In this document: positions 53,826 to 62,296 of the stretch, piece by piece
Position numbering within the stretch: the first letter of the stretch is position 1
How the letters are laid out: each line of letters starts with the position of its first letter
NCBI RefSeq assembly: GCF_902459665.1
Contig: NZ_CABPSL010000001.1
Span: 558,001 to 622,000 of the forward strand
Reading direction: 5' to 3'
Source of the DNA: Pandoraea cepalis
Lineage (GTDB): Bacteria; Pseudomonadota; Gammaproteobacteria; Burkholderiales; Burkholderiaceae
Length of the DNA: 64,000 bases
Translations under genes and position numbers: made by a program
Notes under the pieces: generated by a model
What the model saw: only the letters and a program-made list of their open reading frames with translations
Told to the model about the DNA's origin: nothing
The model's database searches: none

Positions 53826-54992
53826 ATGACGCAGGACCTCTATTTTGCCAAGGCGCTGACGGGGTGGCGACACGCGTTCCACCGTCAACCGGAGACCGGT
53901 TTCGAGGAAGTCGCCACGTCGCAAACGGTGGCGACGATTCTGGCGAGTCTCGAGCTGGAGGTGCATCGCGGCATCGGCGGTACGGGGATTGTCGCGAATC
54001 TGCGGGTGGGCGACGGGCGCGGCGCGATCGGCATTCGGGCCGACATGGACGCCCTGCAGATCGCCGAGCAGGCGGTGGGGCGTGACCACGCGTCGCAAGT
54101 GCCGGGCAAGATGCACGCCTGCGGGCACGACGGTCATATGTCGATGGTGCTCGGCGCGGCGAAGCTGCTGGCGGCGTCGCGCGATTTCAACGGCACGGTG
54201 CGCTTCATCTTCCAGCCCGCCGAGGAGCATGGCCGCGGCGCGAAGGCGATGATTGCGGATGGGTTGCTGGACCGCTTCCCGATCGATGCGATTTACGGAG
54301 TTCACAACATGCCGGGCATCGCGGCAGGTCACTTCGCCACGCGCGTCGGCGGCATCATGGCGAGCGAAGACAACTTCGTCATCCGCATTCGCGGCAAGGG
54401 AACCCACGCGGCGCGCCCGCACATGGGCATCGATCCGCTCGTGATCGGCGCGCAGATCGTCGTGGGGCTTCAGACCGTGGTGTCGCGCAGTGTCGATCCG
54501 GGGCGGTCGGCGGTGGTGTCTTGCACGGAATTCATTACGGACGGCATTCGCAACGCCATTCCGACGAATGTCGTCATCAAAGGCGACACGCGAAGCTATT
54601 CGCCGGACGTGCAGCTACTGCTCGAGACACGCATGCGTGAGATCAGTCTGGGCGTTTGTGCGATGCACGGCGCGCATGGCGAGTTCGAGTACACGCACGA
54701 GTTCGCGCCGACGATGAACTGGGCTGACAATACGGCGCTCGCCGTTCGCGCGGCGCAGGCGGTGGTGGGCGAAACCCGCGTCGACGCGGACGTTGCGCCG
54801 ATGATGGCTTCGGAGGACTTCGGGGTGTTCCTCCAGCACGTGCCGGGCAACTTCGCGTTCATCGGCAACGGCAGCGGCGATGCGCCAGGCGCCATCCCGC
54901 TGCACAATGCCTGCTACGACTTCAACGACGCGATTCTGCCGCTTGGCGCGCGCTACTTCGCGCAGATTGTGCGCGACAGCCTGCCGCGTTGA
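53826..54992 (+). CDS. M20 aminoacylase/hippurate-hydrolase-type amidohydrolase
   Basis: 388 residues. Signature KMHACGHDGHMSMVLGAAKLL with metal His and Cys, the catalytic Glu in IFQPAEEHGRGAKAMI, and the late MMASEDFGVFLQHVPG. It matches the hippuricase/IAA-amino-acid hydrolase (M20D) group, which removes N-acyl groups from amino acids. It begins 37 bases after dpaL, completing a three-gene operon. Stop codons of this gene and the convergent aminotransferase abut. Confidence 0.92.
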   Translation: MTQDLYFAKALTGWRHAFHRQPETGFEEVATSQTVATILASLELEVHRGIGGTGIVANLRVGDGRGAIGIRADMDALQIAEQAVGRDHASQVPGKMHACGHDGHMSMVLGAAKLLAASRDFNGTVRFIFQPAEEHGRGAKAMIADGLLDRFPIDAIYGVHNMPGIAAGHFATRVGGIMASEDNFVIRIRGKGTHAARPHMGIDPLVIGAQIVVGLQTVVSRSVDPGRSAVVSCTEFITDGIRNAIPTNVVIKGDTRSYSPDVQLLLETRMREISLGVCAMHGAHGEFEYTHEFAPTMNWADNTALAVRAAQAVVGETRVDADVAPMMASEDFGVFLQHVPGNFAFIGNGSGDAPGAIPLHNACYDFNDAILPLGARYFAQIVRDSLPR

Positions 54993-56195
54993 TCATCGCG
55001 TGGCGCCGGTCGCGTGCATTGCACGCGCGAGTCGTGCCACGCCTTCCTCGATCGCTGATACGGCCGGCGCCGCGAACGACAACCGCAGCGAAGCCTCGTC
55101 GGCCTGTTCTGCGAAGAACGCCGTTCCCGGCACGAACAACACCTTCTCGGCGATCGCGTGCGGCAGCAGATCGCTCGTCTTCACTGCGGCGAGACGCGCC
55201 CACACGAACATGCCGCCCTGCGGCGCGTGGAACGCGATGGCATCGCCCAGCGTCGCGCGCAACGCGTCGCACATCGCGTCGCATTTGCGGCGATAGGCTT
55301 CCGTGATCCTCGGCAGATGGCGTGCCAACGCGCCGTCTGCCAGATATTCCGCCGCGACCGCTTGCGTCCACGGCACGCTGCATAGATCGACCGTCTGCTT
55401 CGCGACGACGCATCGGCGCGCAATCTCCGGCGGCGCGACCGTCCAACCCACGCGCAACCCCGGGGCGACGATCTTCGACAGGCTCGAGAAGTGCACCACC
55501 CAGTCGCGCGATCCCGGCACTTCCGCCGTCAGGCCGAGCAAGGTCGGCACCGCGTCGCCCGCGAATCGCAAGTCGCCGTACGGATCGTCCTCGACGATGA
55601 TGAACCGGTACTCGACCGCCAGCTTCAGCAGCGCGATACGACGCTCGCGCGAGAGCGTTGCGCCGGTCGGATTGGCGAAGGTCGGCACGGTGTACAGCAG
55701 CTTCGGCACGGCGATCTTGCCCTCGTGCAGCAGCGTGCTCAGGTGCGCGACGTCGAGACCGTGTGCGTCGACGGGCACCGTCACGATCGTCGCTTGCTGC
55801 AGTCGCAATGCCTGCAGCGTCGCCGGATACGCGGGCTGCTCGGTCACCACGACATCGCCCGGCGCGATCATCACGCGCAGCAGCAGGTCCAGCCCTTGTT
55901 GCGAGCCGGTCGTCACCAGCAGCTCATCGGCGGCGCAGGACGCGCCGCGCGAGGCCATCAGCGCGAGAAGCTGCGTCTTGAGTTCGGCCAGGCCGTCGGT
56001 CGGCCCGTACTGCAGGCAGCGCGTCGGTTGCGCGAAGGCGCGGGCCTGCGCTGCGGCGAGACCGTCCACATCGAACAGGTCGCTTGCGGGATAGCCGCCC
56101 GCGAACGAAATCATGCCCGGCTCGGACAAGTATTTGAACAATTCGCGAATCGGCGAACCGGCCGGGTTGGCGAACACAGAAGTGAAGGCGTACAT
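54993..56195 (-). CDS. PLP class I aminotransferase (LysN/2-aminoadipate transaminase-like)
   Basis: 400 residues from ATG 56195; the longer frame to 56276 is not needed. Fold type I with the MocR-tail/LysN-like layout: FANPAGSPIRELFKYLSEPGMISFAGGYP, the Asn/Asp/Tyr PLP site in YTVPTFANPTGATLS and IVEDDPYGDLRF, and the PLP Lys in FSSLSKIVAPGLRVGW. LysN-type enzymes accept 2-aminoadipate. With an ALDH7 and a DUF1338 2-oxoadipate dioxygenase next to it, conversion of 2-aminoadipate to 2-oxoadipate is the best guess. Confidence 0.88.
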   Translation of the reverse strand: MYAFTSVFANPAGSPIRELFKYLSEPGMISFAGGYPASDLFDVDGLAAAQARAFAQPTRCLQYGPTDGLAELKTQLLALMASRGASCAADELLVTTGSQQGLDLLLRVMIAPGDVVVTEQPAYPATLQALRLQQATIVTVPVDAHGLDVAHLSTLLHEGKIAVPKLLYTVPTFANPTGATLSRERRIALLKLAVEYRFIIVEDDPYGDLRFAGDAVPTLLGLTAEVPGSRDWVVHFSSLSKIVAPGLRVGWTVAPPEIARRCVVAKQTVDLCSVPWTQAVAAEYLADGALARHLPRITEAYRRKCDAMCDALRATLGDAIAFHAPQGGMFVWARLAAVKTSDLLPHAIAEKVLFVPGTAFFAEQADEASLRLSFAAPAVSAIEEGVARLARAMHATGATR

Positions 56196-56310
56196 GGGGG
56201 CCTCGCTAAACAAAGCGTGACGGAATTCGGCTATCGGGGAGGGGCGCCGGGCGTACCTGCCGAGGGGGCAGGGCACGTCCGGCGTTGGCCAGATGCGTAA
56301 CCCGTTGCGT

Positions 56311-56338
56311 GACGTCGCGCATGGGCATGGGCGACGTC
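56311..56338 (-). terminator. Hairpin downstream of the ALDH7 gene
   Basis: GACGTCGC (56311-56318) pairs with GCGACGTC (56331-56338) around a 12-base loop, 20 bases past the stop at 56358. It has no T-run. Confidence 0.4.
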
Positions 56339-56357
56339 GGGGCGGGTTATCGAGACT

Positions 56358-57857
56358 TCACTCGATCGAGAAGTCGATGCCTTGCGCGAGCGGCAGAGCG
56401 GACGAGTAGTTGACGGTGTTGGTGGCACGGCGCATATAGCCCTTCCACGCGTCCGAACCCGACTCGCGTCCGCCGCCCGTTTCCTTCTCGCCGCCGAAGG
56501 CGCCGCCGATCTCCGCGCCGCTCGGGCCGATGTTGACGTTGGCAATGCCGCAGTCGCTACCCGCCGACGACGTGAAGCGCTCGGCTTCGCGCAGATCGGT
56601 CGTGAACACGCACGACGACAGGCCGTGCGAGGCGGCGTTGTTGGCGTCGATCGCTTGCGAGAAGTCGCTGTACTTGAGCACATACAGGATCGGTGCGAAC
56701 GTTTCGGTGAGCACGATTTCCGTCTGCGACGGCATCTCGACGATGGCCGGCTTCACATAGAACGCGTTCTCCGCGCCCGCGACCGCGTAACGCTCGCCGC
56801 CCGTGACCTTGCCACCTTGCGCGCGTGCCTTGTCCAGGGCGTCTTGCATGCGCTTGAAGGCACCTTCGTCGATCAGCGGGCCCATGAGCGTGCCGCGCTC
56901 CAGTGGGTTGCCGATGGCAACCTTGCCGTACAGCGTCTTCAGACGCTCGACGGTCTTGTCGTACACGCTCTCGTGCACGAACAGGCGGCGCAGCGTAGTG
57001 CAACGCTGACCGGCCGTGCCCACCGCCGAGAACAGGATGCCGCGCGGGGCGAGTTCCATGTCGGCGCTGCCGGTCACGATGCCCGCGTTGTTGCCACCGA
57101 GTTCCAGGATCGAGCGGCCAAAGCGGCGCGCGACTTCCACGCCGACCTTGCGGCCCATTTCCGTGCTGCCCGTCGCACTCACGATGGCCGAGCGCGGATC
57201 GGCGACGAGTGCCTCGCCCACGTCGCGACCGCCGACGATGAGCGCGGTCAGGCCTTCCGGCGCGTCGCCGAATTCGGCGATGACTTCTTCCATCAAACGG
57301 TTGACGGCCAGTGCGGTCAGCGGCGTCTTCTCAGAGGGCTTCCACACCACGGCGTTCCCGCACACGAGCGCGAGCGCCGCGTTCCAGGCCCACACGGCCA
57401 CCGGGAAATTGAAGGCGGAGATGACCGTGCACACGCCCATCGGGTGCCACGTCTCGGCCATGCGGTGGCCCGGACGCTCCGACGCGATGGTCAGGCCGTA
57501 CAACTGACGCGACAGGCCGACGGCGAAATCGCAGATGTCGATCATTTCCTGCACTTCGCCCAACCCTTCTTGCAGGATCTTGCCGGCTTCGAGCGTGACG
57601 AGCGCGCCCAGCGCCTGCTTGCGCTCGCGCAGCTTTTCGCCGAGCAGACGCACCAGTTCGCCGCGACGCGGTGCGGGCACGTTGCGCCATGCGGTGAACG
57701 CGGTCTGCGCGCGGGCGAGGGTGGCTTGGGCGTCGGCGACCGAGGCGCTGGCCACGCGACCGATCAATGTGCCGTCGATGGGTGAATGCACAGCGATGTC
57801 GCCCGCTTCGGCCAGTTTGGCAATGCCCAGTTCGTTGAGGATGGAAGTTGCGTTCAC
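56358..57857 (-). CDS. ALDH7-type dehydrogenase (piperidine-6-carboxylate / aminoadipate semialdehyde)
   Basis: 499 residues starting at GTG 57857. Antiquitin (ALDH7) features: FNFPVAVWAWNAALALVCGN, ATGSTEMGRKVG, the catalytic Glu in SILELGGNNAGI and Cys in AVGTAGQRCTTLRRLF, and the ALDH7 end motif GEKETGGGRESGSDAWKGYM. The enzyme oxidises 2-aminoadipate-6-semialdehyde (in equilibrium with piperideine-6-carboxylate) to 2-aminoadipate in lysine degradation. Neighbours that would continue the path are the aminotransferase downstream and the DUF1338 gene upstream. Confidence 0.9.
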   Translation of the reverse strand: MNATSILNELGIAKLAEAGDIAVHSPIDGTLIGRVASASVADAQATLARAQTAFTAWRNVPAPRRGELVRLLGEKLRERKQALGALVTLEAGKILQEGLGEVQEMIDICDFAVGLSRQLYGLTIASERPGHRMAETWHPMGVCTVISAFNFPVAVWAWNAALALVCGNAVVWKPSEKTPLTALAVNRLMEEVIAEFGDAPEGLTALIVGGRDVGEALVADPRSAIVSATGSTEMGRKVGVEVARRFGRSILELGGNNAGIVTGSADMELAPRGILFSAVGTAGQRCTTLRRLFVHESVYDKTVERLKTLYGKVAIGNPLERGTLMGPLIDEGAFKRMQDALDKARAQGGKVTGGERYAVAGAENAFYVKPAIVEMPSQTEIVLTETFAPILYVLKYSDFSQAIDANNAASHGLSSCVFTTDLREAERFTSSAGSDCGIANVNIGPSGAEIGGAFGGEKETGGGRESGSDAWKGYMRRATNTVNYSSALPLAQGIDFSIE

Positions 57858-57973
57858 GTGGATACCCCTATGGAATTCAGTGTTGGCCGACGGTGCTGTT
57901 CACCGGTGTCGGCAGATTGAGGCGCAGCATCGAGGCACGGACATATTGTGCGCCCGACACCTCGAGCCCTCCA

Positions 57974-58999
57974 TTACTTGGCGTTGGCCGTCATCTTGAA
58001 AATACCCTGCGCATTGCCCGCGTCGAAGCGCAGGTCGATCTTCCAGCAACGCTTCTCGGTGTCGTACTCGCGATGCCGCGTGATGAATTCGTAGAACGAC
58101 CCCGGCACGTCGCGCGTCACGATTTCGCCGTCCTTGCCGCGGAACTCGCGACGCACGGTGTCGGCACGATAGGCCGTCTGGAACACGCGACCCGAGCGCG
58201 ACCGCTCGACGTCGGGCTTCATCGGGCGGCCCTTGGCCTTCTCGGCGTCGGACAACGCGAACACGTCGTCGACACGGTCGGTCGCATGATTGAACGCATT
58301 GCCTTCGGTCGCGATCCAGGCCATTTCGGCGGATTCCGCCAACAGCAGTTCGTAATCGGCTTCGCTCGGAACATCGTGCTGACGGGCAAACGCGCCAACG
58401 ATCACCGGCAGCAGCGCTTGTGCGCTTTCGAGCGGCAGGGTGCCGTCGCGCTCCAGTTCCCAAAGCTGACCGGCGGCCGCAGGCGTGAGCGGATCCTTCG
58501 ACGTGCCGACCACACGCGACACGGCTTGCTGGAACGTCTCGGAGAAACGCTCGGGATGCAGCTCGCTCACGAAGAACTGCGAAATCTCTTCGGGGGCGTC
58601 GGCGTGCGCATAGGCGCGGCCGGTCATGCCGAGACGGTCGAGCGGATAGCGACCGTTCAGACGGAAGCCCAGCGGGCGCAAAATGCGCGTGAAGGCCGCT
58701 TCGCCCGGCGGCAGCGCGCCGTTACCGGCCCAGCGTACGGTGCGCAGCGCGCCGTGATCGAAGTAGACGCTGCCACCGCCCGCAATCGCTTCTTCAGTGT
58801 AGGTGCGTCCATTCGGCGAACGCGCCAGCAGCCCTTCGAACAGGGCCATGTTCATGGCCTGCGCGAGTTCGGCTCTCGTCACGCATCCCGGCTCGGCATC
58901 CGCCAGGATCGACGGCGAATTGAGTGTCGCGAAGAGCGCGTCGGTACGCGCTTGCCCGATCAGGGAAACCAGCAGGGACTGCACATTGGCATTGCGCAT
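57974..58999 (-). CDS. DUF1338/HglS-type 2-oxoadipate dioxygenase/decarboxylase
   Basis: 341 residues. DUF1338 proteins related to HglS convert 2-oxoadipate to 2-hydroxyglutarate with Fe(II) and O2 in a double-decarboxylation step. The metal set is visible: His82 with Arg86 four residues on (YFDHGALRTV), a His in NAFNHATDRVD and Glu in PGSFYEFITRH, at the same order and first spacing as in P. putida HglS (His70/Arg74). The protein is shorter than the 464-residue Pseudomonas one, like the compact members. Its product would feed 2-ketoglutarate. It lies upstream of the ALDH7 gene on the same strand. Confidence 0.88.
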   Translation of the reverse strand: MRNANVQSLLVSLIGQARTDALFATLNSPSILADAEPGCVTRAELAQAMNMALFEGLLARSPNGRTYTEEAIAGGGSVYFDHGALRTVRWAGNGALPPGEAAFTRILRPLGFRLNGRYPLDRLGMTGRAYAHADAPEEISQFFVSELHPERFSETFQQAVSRVVGTSKDPLTPAAAGQLWELERDGTLPLESAQALLPVIVGAFARQHDVPSEADYELLLAESAEMAWIATEGNAFNHATDRVDDVFALSDAEKAKGRPMKPDVERSRSGRVFQTAYRADTVRREFRGKDGEIVTRDVPGSFYEFITRHREYDTEKRCWKIDLRFDAGNAQGIFKMTANAK

Positions 59000-59165
59000 C
59001 GGATTATCTCAAGGGGGAACGCCGTCTCAGGCGGCATCGCAGGGTGTCAGGGCATGGCAGGGAACGCCTCACCCCATGCCATCTTGCATTGACAGCATTA
59101 TTGGAATGGATGCCTCACTCGTAAAGCGAGATAAAATTGCCACTTGATGCGTTTTTGGAATCAAT

Positions 59166-60074
59166 ATGCGCAAATTCAAGACCCCCGGCACGGCGGCGCT
59201 GCTGGCATTCGAGGCCGCGGCCCGACACGAAAGCTTTACGCACGCGGCGCGCGAGCTGTTTCTGACGGAAAGTGCCGTGTCACGTCAGATCGCCACGCTG
59301 GAGGCGCAACTGGGGGTGCGTCTGTTCGTTCGCGCCAAGCAGCGCGTGGTGCTCACCCGCGCCGGACGCCTGTACGGCATGCAAGTGCGCCGCACGTTGG
59401 AACAACTTGATCGAGACACGCTCTCGATCATGGCGCACGGCAGCGGGGGCGGGTATTTGGAACTGGCGGTGCTGCCGACGTTCGCGTCCGAGTGGTTGAT
59501 TCCGAGAATGAAGGATTTTGACGCCCGCCACCCGGAGGTTCGGGTGAACATGGGGGTGCACACCGACCTGTTCACGTTCGACGAGACGCACTTCGAAGCG
59601 GCCATCCATTTCGGGCAGCCAACCTGGCCGGGCACCTCGTCGGATTATCTGTTCGGTGAGGAAGTTGTGCCGGTGTGCCGACCGTCGTTGCTCAAAGGGC
59701 CGGTTCGCACGGCTGCCGATCTGCTCGAGTATCCGCTGCTGCACTCGACGACACGCCCCAGTGCCTGGACCCAATGGTTTGCGGAGCAACGCATCGAGGA
59801 CCATCGGGCGCTCCAGGGGGTGCGCTATGAGCTGCACACGATGCTCATCGCGGGCGCGGCCGCCGGGCTCGGCGTCGCGCTGGTGCCGAAATTCTTCGTC
59901 GAGGGACAATTGGCCAACTTTGGCCTGACGATTCCGGTCGACGTGAAGAGCGTGGCCGAGTCGGCCTACTACCTCGTCTATCCGACGGAACTCACGCATG
60001 GGCAACCACTCAGCGTGTTCCGGGAGTGGCTGTTGACACAGGCCAGTGCCTATCGCCCGGACGCGCCCGTCTGA
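59166..60074 (+). CDS. LysR regulator (GcvA-like) divergent from the lysine-type operon
   Basis: 302 residues with winged helix LLAFEAAARHESFTHAARELFLTESAVSRQIATLEAQLG and a co-inducer domain (LAVLPTFASEWLIPRMKDF; GAAAGLGVALVPKFFVE). The GcvA subgroup fits. It is divergent from the DUF1338 gene across 166 bases. Repeated TTGGAAT (59100-59106 and 59154-59160) lies in this space and may mark its site. It likely activates the aminoadipate genes. Confidence 0.9.
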   Translation: MRKFKTPGTAALLAFEAAARHESFTHAARELFLTESAVSRQIATLEAQLGVRLFVRAKQRVVLTRAGRLYGMQVRRTLEQLDRDTLSIMAHGSGGGYLELAVLPTFASEWLIPRMKDFDARHPEVRVNMGVHTDLFTFDETHFEAAIHFGQPTWPGTSSDYLFGEEVVPVCRPSLLKGPVRTAADLLEYPLLHSTTRPSAWTQWFAEQRIEDHRALQGVRYELHTMLIAGAAAGLGVALVPKFFVEGQLANFGLTIPVDVKSVAESAYYLVYPTELTHGQPLSVFREWLLTQASAYRPDAPV

Positions 60075-60080
60075 CGCGGT

Positions 60081-60740
60081 TCAGCGTCCGGTGTAACGGC
60101 CTGGCCGGTGCCAGGCGACCACCATGGCGCTCATGGCGAGCGCCGACAGTGCCGACCAGGCAACGCGTCCCGCGGGGATCGTGGTGAGCGAGGCGAGCAG
60201 AATCGTCGTGTCGATGCACGCCTGGGTAATGCCCGCGTTGATGCCGCGCTCGCGTTGCAGCCACAGCGTGACGATGCCTGTGCCGCCCACGCCGGCCCCG
60301 TGACGCGCGAGCGCCAGAATCCCCATGCCGCACAGCGTGCCGCCGACGAATGCGGCGAACAGCGGATTGACGAAGGCGACGTCGAAGGTCTGTGGCATGG
60401 CCGCGAGGGCAAAGGTGATGCCGACGCTCGCGACGGTGGACTTGAGCGCGAAGCGCGGGCCCATCGTGACGTACGCAAAAAGGAAGAACGGAATGTTCAC
60501 CAGCGTGAAGATGGTGCCCACCGGGAGGGGAAAGACGTAGGACGCGAGCAGTGCAATGCCGGCCACGCCGCCGGTGACCAACCCGGCTGCCTTGAGCAGC
60601 ACGAGCCCGACCACCACGAATGCCATGCCGATGACCATCGCATAGATGTCTTCGAGCACGGAGTGCGGAACGCCGATTGTGTCGGCTGCCGCGAGGGCGC
60701 TGCGGGGGCTGCCCGCCATGGCGCCTGGATTCTGTTCCAT
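60081..60740 (-). CDS. YitT-family membrane protein
   Basis: 219 residues from ATG 60740; the longer frame reaches 60818, but its extra leader is not family-like. Five to six transmembrane segments with the YitT (DUF161) features LKAAGLVTGGVAGIALLASYVF and GTLCGMGILALARHGAGVGGTGIV, the latter a Gly-rich conserved loop. Substrate unknown. It is convergent with the LysR gene (6 bases between stops) and upstream of nothing obvious. Confidence 0.88.
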   Translation of the reverse strand: MEQNPGAMAGSPRSALAAADTIGVPHSVLEDIYAMVIGMAFVVVGLVLLKAAGLVTGGVAGIALLASYVFPLPVGTIFTLVNIPFFLFAYVTMGPRFALKSTVASVGITFALAAMPQTFDVAFVNPLFAAFVGGTLCGMGILALARHGAGVGGTGIVTLWLQRERGINAGITQACIDTTILLASLTTIPAGRVAWSALSALAMSAMVVAWHRPGRYTGR

Positions 60741-60874
60741 GATCTGCAAGTCAAATACAACAAGACGGCGCGCCCGACTCTCCTGGTGTCGTGGCACGCC
60801 GCCGATGATTTCCCGCATCGCTGTCTCGGGCGATGCGCAACTTCACAACTTGTTATGTGGACAACGTCCGTCGA

Positions 60875-61972
60875 TCAGGCGACGTGGTGCACCCAGCCGA
60901 ACGGATCGGCGACCTTGCCGCGTTGAATGCCCGTGAGCTGATCGCGAATACGCTTGGTGACCGGGCCTTCGCCGCCGTCGCCAATATTGAACTCGCCCTT
61001 GGCGTGACGCACCTGACCGATGGCCGTGACCACCGCCGCCGTGCCGCACGCGAACGTTTCCTTCACACGACCGCTGGCTGCGTCGGCTTGCCACTGGGCA
61101 AACTCGTACGGCGTTTCGTTGACCGTCAGGCCGTCGCGCTTGGCCATTTCGATGATCGACGCGCGCGTGATGCCCGGCAGAATCGTGCCGGCGAGCGGCG
61201 GGGTCTGGAGCGAGCCGTCGTCCATGACGAAGAAGACGTTCATGCCGCCCAGCTCTTCGATCCAGCGATGTTGCGCGGCATCGAGGAACACGACCTGATC
61301 GCAGCCCTTGCCGCTGGCTTCGGTCTGCGCGATCAGGCTCGCCGCGTAGTTGCCGCCGCACTTGGCGGCGCCCGTGCCGCCCGGGGCGGCACGCGTGTAT
61401 TGGTCGGACACCCACACGGTCACGGCCGACTTGCCGGGCTTGAAGTAGGGGCCGACCGGGCAGGCGATCACGCAGAAAATGTATTCATGCGCGGCGCGCA
61501 CGCCGAGGAAGCTCTCCGAGGCGAACATGAACGGGCGGATATAGAGGCTGCTGCCTTCCGTGCCCGGGATCCATGCGCGATCGATGTCGACCAGCTTTTC
61601 CACGGCTTCGAGGAACACGGCTTCCGGCAACTCGGCCATCGACATGCGCTGGGCCGATTCACGGAAACGCTTGGCATTGGCTTGCGGGCGGAACAGCGAG
61701 ATCTTGCCGTCTTCGCTGCGATAGGCCTTCATTCCTTCGAAGATTTCCTGCGCGTAGTGCAGCACGGCGCAGGCCGGATCGATCTCGAACGGACGGCGGG
61801 CCTCTACCTTCGCGTCATGCCAGCCCGTGCCCTCGGTCCAGCGAATCGTGACCATGTGATCCGTGAATACGCGGCCAAACACCGGGTTCGCCAGCTTGGC
61901 GGCGATCTGGTCGGCAGGGGTGGGGTTGGCGTGCGGCTCCACGACAAAACGCAATTGATTATCGGCGCTCAT
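60875..61972 (-). CDS. ilvE: Branched-chain amino-acid aminotransferase
   Basis: 365 residues, fold type IV PLP transaminase of the larger (BCAT2/IlvE type II) group. Key sites: DHMVTIRWTEGTGWHDAKVE, YAQEIFEGMKAYR, PFMFASESFLGVRAA, the PLP Lys in TGAAKCGGNYAAS, and FLDAAQHRWIEELGGMNVFFV. It makes or degrades Leu, Ile and Val using glutamate/2-oxoglutarate. Its own ribosome site is weak; a short leader ORF with a perfect Shine-Dalgarno overlaps its start and may couple translation. Confidence 0.95.
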   Translation of the reverse strand: MSADNQLRFVVEPHANPTPADQIAAKLANPVFGRVFTDHMVTIRWTEGTGWHDAKVEARRPFEIDPACAVLHYAQEIFEGMKAYRSEDGKISLFRPQANAKRFRESAQRMSMAELPEAVFLEAVEKLVDIDRAWIPGTEGSSLYIRPFMFASESFLGVRAAHEYIFCVIACPVGPYFKPGKSAVTVWVSDQYTRAAPGGTGAAKCGGNYAASLIAQTEASGKGCDQVVFLDAAQHRWIEELGGMNVFFVMDDGSLQTPPLAGTILPGITRASIIEMAKRDGLTVNETPYEFAQWQADAASGRVKETFACGTAAVVTAIGQVRHAKGEFNIGDGGEGPVTKRIRDQLTGIQRGKVADPFGWVHHVA

Positions 61973-62042
61973 GTTTCTTGAATGTCTCGGCAGAGGGGGC
62001 TTCAGTCGTCAGTGCCGTTAACGTAAACGGCAAGGTCGCCAT
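61959..62042 (-). CDS. Leader ORF overlapping the ilvE start
   Basis: ATG 62042 is preceded by a perfect AAAGGAGGA (62047-62055) with a 5-base gap after GGAGG. It encodes 27 residues (MATLPFTLTALTTEAPSAET then FKKHERR) and stops at TAA 61959-61961, 14 bases inside ilvE in another frame. It contains five Thr and three Leu. Within it, TGCCGTT (62013-62019) and AACGGCA (62026-62032) can pair. This resembles a regulatory leader peptide that controls ilvE by coupling, but protein function is not needed. It could be a chance ORF. Confidence 0.5.
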   Translation of the reverse strand: MATLPFTLTALTTEAPSAETFKKHERR

Positions 62043-62296
62043 ATTTTCCTCCTTTAGCCCCCTGCCTGTCGACTGAATTCACCACCCGCGCCGTCACAAC
62101 ATCATTCAGAGGGCGATGACGCCGATAAAAATCGGAAATTGGCCGATTATTAGAAGAAAAGTGCGAGATTTGTCGATATTCCCGCGAAATGACGGCTGCC
62201 GCCGTTCGTCTCCACGAAGGACAGCAACGTGTCAAACGGGCGTTTTCGTTTATCAGGAGGGAGCGACTGGGTTATTCGTCCAGGGCGACGGCCCCG
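62043..62296. promoter_or_regulatory. Intergenic region upstream of the ilvE leader
   Basis: 254 bases from the leader start to the GST stop. CCGAT (62122-62126) and ATCGG (62131-62135) form a 5-bp stem with AAAA loop; the same ATCGG can instead pair with CCGAT at 62143-62147. This is a mutually exclusive pair of stems in an AT-rich segment, which might serve as an attenuator or operator for ilvE. Confidence 0.4.
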
